Shown here one piece after another: positions 1 to 10,600 of a DNA stretch of 64,000 bases. Origin of the DNA: Spisula solida (lineage: Eukaryota > Mollusca > Bivalvia > Venerida > Mactridae); contig OX365948.1 in the NCBI GenBank assembly GCA_947247005.1, positions 36,150,601 through 36,214,600 on the forward strand, written 5' to 3'. The position numbers and the translations under genes are program-made. The first letter of the stretch is position 1. Each line of letters starts with the position of its first letter. The notes under the pieces are model-generated. The model did no database searches, was not told the DNA's origin, and worked only from the letters and a program-made list of their open reading frames with translations.

Positions 1-286
1 ATTAATTCATAATTAAATTAAACAATTTTCGTCCTATTTCGAAAATTAACTTCACATTTGTTGACAATAAACATTCAATTGTCAATTAGATGACGTAATA
101 GGACAAACTGTCTGCAATGGCTGAACCTACTTACCTAAATCACTAAAGTTCACTTTGAAAGTGTGGAAAAACTTCAGCATGTCCATTTGGGTGATAAGAG
201 GGCAGTATGCGAAAGCTGTCTAAATAAACTTGTCAATTGAGTGAGAAGACATTGTTGTTTGCATGGTGTTCTTTAACTTGTTTCTG

Positions 287-1096
287 CAGAGCTTTTTTTC
301 ACTCTATATCGGCTGCTTCACAAATTCGTGTTGGCCCCATTCACAATTGTCTAACGGCGTGTATCACAACAGAAACGGTGTCTGTTTATTACAAAATCGG
401 CCTCTTCACAAAGTAACCAACATACCAAACATATTACAGACAATCATTTTCGTACATCTAATTCGTCAAACAAAGGTGACATCGCTTTATTATTGTATAA
501 AACATCAACTGAACGTGAAAAAATACACTAAAATTATTTTCGGCCATTAGCGAACGAATGTAAACGGACTTTATCGTGACAGGTATATCCAAAACAATGC
601 GGCGATACGGTATGTTTCGTACTCGATACAATTCGTACTCGGTACTTCGCACCTTTCGTAAATATTTATCGTGAATATTTTTTTTTAAATGTTGAGATCG
701 GCGAGTAAAATAAGTGATGATTGGTTCTGATTGGTTTCCTTAATAAAATTAACCACACTAAGTATATCTAGAGGCATGTTTGGAGATCTACCATTCAATG
801 CCAGATTTTTTGAGTAATAGGAATTAAAGGTCCGTATGCTATTTCCTACTAATGGAATTGATATATGAAATATGTGTGTCTGGGACAAGAGGGTAATAAT
901 ATGAAGTTACACACATTAAACATAGTTATTTCTGTGTGCTTTTATGTGACAATTTGGTGATTTATTGTGCTCATAGTTTTTCACAATTGGAAAAGTTACC
1001 GCGCTTTCTTTTTCACAATTATAGGATTTTTCGCGCTTACTTTTCACAAAACAGAAGGGCTTGGGCCTCTTCACAATTCAGGGGAAAAAAGCCCTG
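287..1096. mobile_element. CAG...CTG terminal-repeat element, copy A
   Basis: The element begins CAGAGCTTTTTTTCACT and ends AAAAAAGCCCTG, and is flanked on both sides by the 5-bp direct repeat TTCTG (282-286 and 1097-1101). Subterminal blocks rich in TTCACAATT and GGCC recur in inverted order in the copy at 4301-5187. It has no coding capacity. CAG...CTG ends suggest a non-autonomous hAT-like transposon, but the superfamily call is inference. Confidence 0.72.
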
Positions 1097-1207
1097 TTCT
1101 GTCACTATTATAATTTGTTATATTAAAGTAAAAAGTCTCTATGACAGTCTTTGTCTTCATGAAATTCGTAACTGCTAAATTGTGGTTTGATCTGTAAATT
1201 GCCCACC

Positions 1208-1330
1208 CCGATAGTGTGAATAAAATGGACTAAGGTGGTCCAGTGGTGAGAGCTGCTGATCTGAAGGTTGTGGGTTCGATCCCTTCTCCAGCCAGATAAA
1301 AAACAAAAATGCTGATCAGTGTTTCCCACC
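1208..1330 (+). mobile_element. tRNA-derived SINE fragment
   Basis: A tRNA-like head is visible: A-box-like GTGGTCCAGTGGTGAGAG, then a B box GGTTCGATCCC at about 1272-1282. A non-tRNA body follows. This is the usual layout of a pol III SINE head. It is not called a functional tRNA because no full cloverleaf with a paired acceptor stem can be drawn. Confidence 0.6.
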
Positions 1331-1410
1331 TAACGTAACTCTAAAATTACGAACAGTCTTTCCGACGAGACTTTAATTACCGAGGTCCAGTATATGATGC
1401 TTTACATCAG

Positions 1411-2491
1411 CAGCGATTTTTTTCGCTTGTTTGGGAAAGGTACCTGTACCGGACACATTGGGAAAAACTTTTACTCAAATTGGGAATTCTTTATTAAGTT
1501 TTTAATTCGACATCTATCTTATTTATGACATTAACATAAAAGAGCTTGTGCAAGATATGTCATGCATTTCCTCATGTAAAATGCACAAATTTCAATTTAT
1601 GACATGACTTGCGCTGCCAAGATGCACCAGATTGGGAATTAATTTCCTCTGAAATTGGGAAAATGGATATTTTTATGCTCCCCGAAGGGTGAGCATATGG
1701 AGATGCTTTGTCCTTCCGTCCGTCTGTCCATCCGTCACACTTTTGTCCGGGCAATAACTTGAACAGTATTAGATATCAATATGAAACTTCATAGGTGAAT
1801 AGACCTCATTGATTGGAAGTGCAGTGCACAAGAATCATAACTCTTGATTGCATATTTTTTTAGTTATTCCCCTTTGTAATTTTCTTAATTCTTGTCCCGG
1901 CCATAACTTGAACAGTATTTGAGATATCAATTTGAAACTTCATAGGTGAATAGACCTCATTGAGGGGAAGTACAGTGCAGAAGAACCATAACTCTGGATT
2001 GTATATTTTTGGAGTAATGGCCCTTTGTAATTTTTCATACTTAATTCTTGTCCGGGCCATAACTTGAACAGTATAAGAGATATCAATTTGAAACTTCTGC
2101 TGAATAGATCGCATAGAGAGGATGACTGTGCAGTGCCCAAGAACCATAACTCTATTCCTATTTTAGAGTTGCTCCCCTTTGTATTTTTTCATACTTAATT
2201 CTTGTCCAGGCCATAACTCAAACAGTTTTGGATATATAAATTTGAAAATTCATAGATAAATAAATCTTATTATTACAGTGCAGTGGCAAAGAATAATAAA
2301 ATATTTTTTGTAGCATTTTTTCTGTGACAAACGCCCCACGGGGAGCAAAACCCGTCTGTGACGGCTCTTGTTTTACCATTTTTTCTGTGACAAACGCCCC
2401 GAGGGGAGCAGAACCCGTCTGTGACGCCTCTTGTTTCTAATTGGGAAGCTACCTTTTAGTGGTACCTAACAAAGAAGGGGAAAAATCGCTG
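1411..2491. mobile_element. CAG...CTG terminal-repeat element with nested insertion
   Basis: Starts CAGCGATTTTTTTCGC and ends GGGGAAAAATCGCTG, flanked by a 6-bp direct repeat CATCAG (1405-1410, 2492-2497). Both ends carry TTGGGAA-type motifs, which also occur in the short relative at 9788-10116. Another repeat (about 1678-2434) sits inside it, so this element is the older of the two. Confidence 0.65.
1678..2434 (+). repeat. CCGTCC-type interspersed repeat with internal tandem blocks
   Basis: Opens with a short hairpin (GCTCCCCGAAGGGTGAGC), then a CCGTCCGTCTGTCC tract, then four degenerate blocks of about 130-150 bp containing CATAACTTGAACAGTAT and GAAACTTCATAGGTGAATAG. It closes with two copies of a GGGGAGCA...CTCTTGTTT end. 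The same 5' hairpin, CCGTC tract and CTTGTT end recur several times in the window. Confidence 0.6.
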
Positions 2492-2585
2492 CATCAGACA
2501 TGTAAGAGAACCAAGGATTCTTCTGGAACTGGAACATCATCTATATCATGCACTATTTCCTAAATCGATGAAATATAAATAAAGT

Positions 2586-3508
2586 CAGGGATGGGTACAA
2601 TTACAATTATAATTTAATTAATTATAATTAATTACACTTTTTCAAATAATTGAAAACAATGATAAATTAAGCCTAAATTCAATTATTTTAATTGTAATTA
2701 ATTAATTACACAATCATAAAAGACATATAATGGTCAATTAAATTCAATTAATCTCAATTATTTGTACATGACCTATATCATAAAAATACCCCTAAATAGA
2801 CAAAAATGATTCCCTTTTCACACATTTTGATAATCTTTTCAGAGGTGATAAATGCTAATACACATGTCACTGATTTCTAATGTTAAGTTACTATTGATAT
2901 AGCCTCAAGGTACATAAATTACACTAAGGAGTGTGTTGGTTGTTCTGTTGACTAATCTGTGTATATAATGTCATTTTGTATATTTATGAATTCTTTATTT
3001 CTGTTGTATTTTAATGTAAAACATTAATTTGTTTGTATATATTTTTAAAAAATCATCCATGTTTGAATACACTATTTTAAAGTATTTAAAATTGAATACT
3101 ATTTATTAAATCAGAATTTTGTACCTAACAATAACAAAACTTAATGGTTTTATAACAACTTGCAACTGTTCAGATAAATAAATTTCCAAGTTAAATGCAA
3201 TTTGCAGTGTATTTTGCAAGGACTTGTATTTTCATTCACTGAAACATTTCTTTGTGATTATCAGCATGATCAATTTATGTTTAAACATTGTCACATATGT
3301 TCCAAGATCCGATCTTAGATCGTGAGTCATATTTGTAAATGTCTTATTCCGCCATTTTATAAAAATAATTAATTACTTTGTCCGAAATAATTGTAATTAA
3401 TTAATTACTTTTTTAAAATTCATGTAATGTAATTGTAATTTAATTGGAAAATGTCCAATTTAATTGTAATTTATTAATTACTTTTTAAAATAATGGTACC
3501 CATCTCTG
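2586..3508. mobile_element. hAT-type MITE with 8-bp target duplication
   Basis: Ends are CAGGGATGGGTAC and GTACCCATCTCTG, imperfect inverted repeats. They are flanked by a perfect 8-bp duplication AATAAAGT (2578-2585, 3509-3516), the hallmark of hAT insertion. Subterminal sequence is AATTAATTA-type low complexity. No transposase reading frame, so non-autonomous. Confidence 0.85.
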
Positions 3509-4300
3509 AATAAAGTTGAAATAGGGTTTGAACTAATATCAATACTTTGTTTCCGTCAGGAACGAGCATTTTACGATCAGTTTCACGCTGAAATTATTTG
3601 TTGTGATGCCGTGTAACGTTTTTGTTTTCCACTTCAATGAGTTATGTCACATGTACGTTGATTGGTTGACAAAATCAGAGACAGGATTATGTGTAATCAT
3701 GGACCAATGAAAACACACATTACATACTAAACGCTTGAATTAAAATTACATAAACAAATATATTTTGCAAACCTTTATAATTCTTTCTCATTAAATTCAC
3801 ATTCTTAGTCCTGTTATTGTCTGACCAGATTAAACTGAGACTCTTTGCATAATTTGTTCAAGTCCGGAAATTTCCGAAGTTGTAAAAACATACAATTACA
3901 TTTATCGCTATATGTGGCTGTATTGCGTTGCTACTAGATAACAATATGTGATGGCTCAGTTGGTATGTGTGCGGTTTTTAGACCACAAGGTATCGGAGTT
4001 TCGAGGCAAACTCAATATTTTTATTTAACTTTTTTTCTTTATATGCAAGTATGCTATTCGTGAATTATAATCATCCCTATGTTCACATATCCATAACACA
4101 ATTCAGGCTTACACTAAATCTATAATGACCAAGTCGTTGAAACATTGTTCATGTACTTGAAATAAAGAAATATGCAATTGGAAATACCACAAAAACCGAA
4201 ATTAAAGACCAAAAAATATAAGACCGTACGGGAAAAACATCAACTGGTTACCCCTTTATTCAAGGATAGAATGTTGAAGTAAAAATATTAATGTCAAAAG
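3509..4300 (+). other. Gene-free stretch with one tRNA-like segment
   Basis: No coding region seen. At about 3949-4013 there is an A-box-like ATGGCTCAGTTGGTATG followed by a weak B-box-like GGAGTTTCGAGGC. It may be a decayed SINE head. The remainder is unassigned AT-rich sequence. Confidence 0.35.
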
Positions 4301-5187
4301 CAGGTTTTTTTTTGCTGAATTGTGAAGAGGCCCAAGGCTTCAAGCCCTTTTGTTTTGTGAAAATTTAGCGCGAAAATTCTCAAAATCGTGAAAAAGTAGG
4401 CACGGAAACTTTTCAAATTGTGAAAAACTTAACGCGATAAATCATCAAATTATGACCATAACATTTTTCAGATGTTAGTTCATTTTTTGTCAACTTTTCC
4501 CAAACATGCATGTATCTATGATATAGGTAACAAACCACCAAATAGATTTGTTCTTTTACTCAATGTAAAGTGACAAATTGCTGACCAAAAAAATGTCAAA
4601 CTTTTGTCCATGGGGACCTCTCAAAATCCACCAATCAATAGAAATAGCATATAGCCTCAAGAAAATAAAAAATAAATCAGGGGGTTGCGTATCATATAAG
4701 AAAAATTTGGTTCGTCAAATGCGGTGAGCATATTTCTCACACGCGCGGACTGATTGGAAGTCTGTTAGCCACAACCCTACTTTCACTTTCATATTTAAGC
4801 CAGAATATCAAAATTTTCTAAATAAAACAGTTTCACTACATCACATACATGTGTACAAAGCATTTAAGCTCAATTTAAATACATGATTCTAATGCTGATT
4901 TGTCAACACACACCACCATTTCCAGCCAAATCAAAGTTTTTTACAGGACTACTTGAGTGTATCTGATTTTGGTCCGCGTAGGCATTTGGTGGTTTGGTAC
5001 CTATAATACTTTATATCAAGTCCTCTACAGGAATATAAGACTTTTATCTGTGATTTGTTTGTTTGGTGCTTTGTGGTGAAGTTGATTTTACAAAAACCGT
5101 GACCCAAATTCTAATTGTGAAGGGGCCTATAGGAAATTGTGAAGGGGCCTAATATAGGCCCCTTGTATATAGTGAAAAAAAGCCCTG
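4301..5187. mobile_element. CAG...CTG terminal-repeat element, copy B (inverted relative to copy A)
   Basis: Begins CAGGTTTTTTTTTGCTG and ends GTGAAAAAAAGCCCTG, flanked by the 5-bp repeat AAAAG (4296-4300, 5188-5192). Its left end matches the right end of copy A at 287-1096 reverse-complemented, and vice versa. Similar length (887 versus 810 bp) supports one family inserted twice in opposite orientations. Confidence 0.72.
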
Positions 5188-5204
5188 AAAAGGTTACAGT
5201 AAGT

Positions 5205-5275
5205 TTTGAACCTGTGACAACTGGCGTTGAAGGCTCAAACGTTTCCACTGCGCTACTATTCATGCTTGATTTTTC
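5205..5275 (-). mobile_element. tRNA-like SINE head, minus strand
   Basis: Read on the minus strand it shows TAGCGCAGTGGAAACG (A-box-like) and CACAGGTTCAAAAC (B-box-like). Spacing is tRNA-like but bases have decayed. Probably a SINE fragment. Confidence 0.4.
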
Positions 5276-5409
5276 TTTTGAATTTGGTTATAAATGCTGA
5301 GATTACTGCACATGTAGTAAATAAACATACAAATCGAAAATAGCCGAGTACAGCCGTGCGTATACGGATTTTGATTTGAGTCTCAGTTTAATCTGGTCAG
5401 ACAATAGTA

Positions 5410-5985
5410 TGCTTCTTACACTTAACCGTCCAGGGTCATATGGAAGTGCAAAATTTCAAAGCATTTCTGGAATCTGTAGCCAAAAGTTTCCGATGACTTT
5501 AAGATGTCACTGCGCATGAGAAAGGTTTTTGTCCAGCCCGCTTGTGGTAAGCGAGACTTAGTCGCCACATTTGGTGTATGTGCGTGCGTGTCTGTCCGAT
5601 TTTGTCCGGACCATAATTTTGTCATGCATTGACCAATCTTGATTATATTTGGCATGAATGTTCACCTCCATGAGGAGGAGTGTCATGCCCAATCCCTTGG
5701 TTCCTATCTCAAAGGTCAAGGTCACAGTTGGACGTCAAATTGAAGCTTGTCCAGGCCCCATAACTTTATCATACATTGACCAATCTTTCTTATATTTGGC
5801 ATGAATGTTAATCTCCAGGAAACAGAGTGGCATGCCCAACCCCCAGGTTCTTCTCTCAAAGGGCAAGGCCACAGTTTGAGGTCAAAGGTCATATTGAAGT
5901 TTGTACGGATTATATCTTCTTTATGCATGGTGGGATATGTGCGCCAAGGCTTGACATAATTTGCCCGTGGGCATGAATTTCTAGT
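5410..5985 (+). mobile_element. Helitron-like non-autonomous element (3' end clear)
   Basis: Contains repeated molluscan blocks (GTCCGGACCATAA, CATTGACCAATCTT, TTTGGCATGAATGTT) in two tandem versions. The 3' end is a hairpin TGCCCGTGGGCA (5962-5973), 7 bases, then CTAG (5981-5984) followed by T. A short hairpin just before CTRR is the Helitron 3' signature. The 5' end is not defined; 5410 is approximate. Confidence 0.5.
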
Positions 5986-5986
5986 T

Positions 5987-7024
5987 AGCTCCACTATTCG
6001 TAGAATAAGGGGCGCTACTGCAGTCGACGAGCATTTGCGTCGGCGTAATGCTTATGTTAAAGTTTAGGTACAGGGTTTTTAACCTCTTTAATAATTTATT
6101 TTCAAAGTCCTTTGACATATTGCATTGATAATTTGCATACTTGTTTACCATCATGACCCCAACCCCTACACAGGGGTAGGTAACTCTAATGCTATCAAGC
6201 AATTTGTTGAAATTATGCCCCCCCTTTTTCAACTAAGTGCAAATAGTGCAAATGTTGGTTTAAACTGTATTTATTTCAATATTTGTACATATATACAATA
6301 ATACAAACATGGAATAAGTAATGGATCGGAAAACAAGTTTTTGAAAATGTTAAAGTTTAGGTACAGGTTTTTTATCCTTTAATATCTTCAAAGTGCATTT
6401 CAAAATATCAACAGCCAAAATGCTTATCTACTTATGAGGGACCCTCAAAATTTGCCCTAGACCCCCAAAATGCAAACCCTGAGGGTCCTGGGACCCCAAT
6501 ATGAAAATTCATTTTGTTGAAATTTTGCCCCCTTTTGAACTTGGAAATGCAAATGTTAAAAGTTTAGGTACAGGTTTTTAACCTCTAATATCTTAGTACA
6601 TTGATACATTGGTTTGATACTTTGCATACTTGTTCACCATCATGACCCCAACCCCTATACAGTGGTAGATAATTCTATAAAACATTTTGTTGAAATTATG
6701 CTCCCTTTTGGATTTATAAATGCAAAGGTTAAAGTTTAGGTAAAAGTTTTTAACCTCTTATATCTTCAAAGTGCATTGTCATATTCCTTTGATACTTGGC
6801 TGACTTGTTCACCTGTATGCCCACAGGACCTACACACGAGTATGTAACTCTGTCCTGCATTTTGTCCAAATTATCTCCCTTTTTCGACTAGAAGCCCCAA
6901 CCTCTACACGGCAGAGGTTAATGCAGCTTATATAAAGCATTTTGTTTTGATTATACAATGATAATTCTATCCTAGCATGGCACTGCGAATAGTGGAGCAC
7001 CCTGTTTGTGGACATCTCTTGTTT
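5987..7024. mobile_element. Inverted-repeat-bounded element with internal repeats
   Basis: GCTCCACTATTCG near the left end (5988-6000) is matched by CGAATAGTGGAGC at 6986-6998, and the element closes with CTCTTGTTT. Inside, GTTAAAGTTTAGGTA recurs about four times (near 6057, 6349, 6557, 6729), as does CCCCAACCCCTA. No coding frame. It abuts the Helitron-like end at 5981-5984. Confidence 0.55.
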
Positions 7025-7203
7025 GAATATGTTTCAGAGTTTATTCAGCGTAAAGTAAACTAATGAAGCTAAAGTTAGGATCTTTATTGATGACATTGCT
7101 TGACTGGCTCGCACTGGCCTGCATTTCCTGAAGTGTTTGAGATACAAAAATATCTTAAATCTTACCAGTTTGTATAATATTTGAACACTAATTATAGACT
7201 AGC

Positions 7204-7635
7204 AAGGAAGAAATAGAAGATAATAAAGACACAGAAGATACTAGTATGGAGCAAGATGATGCTGATACTTCACAAGAGAAAGATGACTCGGTAGACAAAT
7301 CTGATGAAGAAAATGATACGAAAGAAACTAAGAAAGAAAAGAAAGAAAATGATGATGAAGAAAATGATGAAGATGATGAGGAGGAAGACGAGTCAGATGA
7401 TGAACCACATGGTAGTACCAGTATTAAGTATTTGTCTTTGTTATTACATTTTCAATATTTGAGTGCTGAGTGTAAGTATTGGTTGTAAATTCGGGCCCTG
7501 GTCTAATTGGTTGATTTTTCCTGCCAATCTGTTCAATTAGTTATAAAAAACCCTGATATAATTTCGCTTTATTGAGAAGATGTGCTTGTGGGGTTTTTGT
7601 TTTTCAAGGAACCAAGTATGATCCAGTCAAAGCAG

Positions 7636-7686
<51 letters not shown>

Positions 7687-10600
7687 TTCATATAAATGTT
7701 TCTATCAATTTTATGGTGGTCTGGTTTAATGGTATTACACATAGGCCCTGGAGTAGAATTGTCAGAGATAAAATACTTACCGTAATTAATTTCAATTAAT
7801 TTCAGTGGGCTTGTTAGAAAAACCTTTAGTATTAGAAGAGGGAAAGAAAAGAGAGAGAAAGAAGGTTGAACGTATATATATATACTTCATATAAATGTTT
7901 CTATCAATTTTATGGTGGTCTGGTTTAATGGTATTACACATAGGCCCTGGAGTAGAATTGTCAGAGATAAAATACTTACCGTAATTAATTTCAATTAATT
8001 TCAGTGGGCTTGTTAGAAAAACCTTTAGTATTAGAAGAGGGAAAGAAAAGAGAGAGAAAGAAGGTTGAACGTATATCGTTCCAGAGTACTGAAAAGCCAC
8101 AAGAAGCATTAGAAATCAAGGAAGGCAAAGGACGATCACTTGGAGATATACCATTTAGTAAGTAGAAACAGCAACTAATTGCTTATTAGTCCCCTACCGG
8201 TTTTTGACCGGAGGGGACTATAGGTTTGCCCTCCGTCCGTCAGTCCGTCTGTCATTCCGTCAAAAAATCTGGATCCTGACATAACAGTTTCCAAGCTAGG
8301 TTTATGAAACTTGGTATATGTATAGGCGGCAATAAGGGGATAATGCACGTTCAAAAATATTTTGATTCTGACCAAAAGTGTGGTTGCTATGGCAACAGAA
8401 ACATTGAAAATGGCTTAAAACCGGTAGGGGACTTCTGTATTGCTTGCAATTCTTAATTACTTGTTATTTATAAATTCACTATAAGATTATCATCCAGTTA
8501 CAGGCGAAAAAATCGAACAAATTTTATTTTCAAAATCTTTATGTAATGTTTTTGTATAATTTGGCCAAATTCCTTTGTATCATTTTGAAACAGGTGTACA
8601 AGTAACAGATGAAAAGTATCAAACATTAGGCCAGTAATACATTATTAATCCCCCACGGCGCCAAAAAGTGGGAGGGGATTATTGGAATGGTCTCCATAAC
8701 TTTTTAACCCCTGGGCCAAATTGCATGAAACTAATAGCAAATGTGTAACTAATAAAGATGGCGTGCAGAACCCACATTTCAACCGTGCTGGGTCAAGGCC
8801 ACAGTCCAAGGTCAAAGGTTTCAAAAAGATTATATTAAGTCAGACAGGGAAGGCAGCACTCAACTTAACCAGCCAACCACAGAAAACTTTAAAATCACAC
8901 AAAGCACAAAGCCCAACTGAACTAATCCGAGCACAGGAAACATAAAACACATACAAGGCACAATGCTCAACTAAACAAGATCCGCCCAAGTCCAAGATGT
9001 CGAAAAGTATAATAGATCATTACTAGCTGAATGACCCAGTTTCCACAGCAAAACAACTATAATGCCTAGTTTTAGCTGTCAGAAATCCTAAAACAAAGAA
9101 GTGCCCAACACACTGCCAACCAAGAAAATAAATCAGCCCTTGTCTTAACTGTTAAATAGCTGACTAGAAAAGTTTCAGCAAACAAAAGGCGAAATGCCTA
9201 CGCTGAATGACCTAGTTACAACAGTAAAATTGCTGAACTACATAGTTTTAGCTGCCTTTAGCCCCAAAAGTTAAGTAACAGTATTAAAACATTGAAAGGC
9301 CCGGTTTTAGCAACAAAAAATCTGAAAGCCCTAGCTGGATGGCCTAGTTTCAATACGTAAAATGTCGCTGAATGCCCCAGCCAAAACAAGTCAAGATATA
9401 CCAAAGTGAACAACTCCGCCATAAGACCACAGTGGACACACCAGCTAGATGACCTAGTTTAAATAAATGAAATATTATAGTAGAATAAGTAAAATGACGT
9501 AATTGAACAAGTCGAGATATGACGTAATGAACAACTACGCTAAATGACCTCAGGTGACGATAGGGCACAAGAAACTAAAAAACCTGCAACAGAAAACTAC
9601 ATCCATAACTCCAAGCTGTACATCAACCCCTGAACGAACCGGGTAGGCTCCGAATTGCAGGATCGAAATAGTTAAGAGGACAACCAGCTAATACGAATAA
9701 ATAACTCCTAGCTACATATAACTTTTGGCCTTGGTAAAAAAAATGAATACTGAGAATTTATAACATATTATTGATTATTTAAGATTGCAGTGATTTTTTT
9801 TGCCTCTTTGGGAAAGGGTCCGGGACTGTTCAGATTGGGAATTTTCGCTTCGTTACAACTTGAAAATGGGAAATTCAATGAAGCAGAAAGGCGAAAATAA
9901 AACAGAAAAAGAGATTACATGTGAATGTTTACTGGTTTCTTTGAACTTGTGTACTTGACTTCTTGTCAAAAATCTTCATAACTTTATCATTTAAAGTCCG
10001 ATTTTGAAAAAAAATAATTTAAATTGTTCATTGGGAATTTCTCCATTCAAATTTGGAAAAATAATAGCCTATTTGCAATTGGGAAAGGGTCCGTTAAAGA
10101 AGGAAAAAAATCACTGGATTGAAAAACTCCACTGTAAACTGAATTGGCGTTCAAATCCAGATACAACCATTGCATTTCGTGTCCGCTACATAACTTTTTA
10201 ATGCCTGGGCCGAATTGCATGAAACTTATGGAAAATGTGTAACTAATAAATACCATGTGCAGAACCCACATTCAAACCGTGCCGGCTCAAGGTCAAGGTC
10301 ACTGTTTAAGATCAAATGTTTGAACATTGCATTTCGTGTCCGCTCCATAACTTTTAAACGCATGGGCCCAATTCAATGAAACTTATACTACATGCAGAAC
10401 CCTTATTTCAATCTTTCCGGCTCAAGGTCAAGGGTTTGAACCTTGCATTTTATATCCGCATCATAACATTTTGTGCCCCCTCACTTATTTATAAGTGGGG
10501 GGCATATAGCATTGGTGCTGTCGTTCCGTCTGTACGTAACGCAAATCTTGTGTGTTGAACTCCTCACAAACTACTGGATGGAATTTCTTCAAACTTTCAT

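Noticed and set aside
7806..7883. First copy of the duplicated DEK exon start as a real alternative exon
   Set aside because: Reading on from this acceptor meets TAA within the repeated unit and no good donor was found, so it is treated as a decoy. RNA evidence could overturn this.
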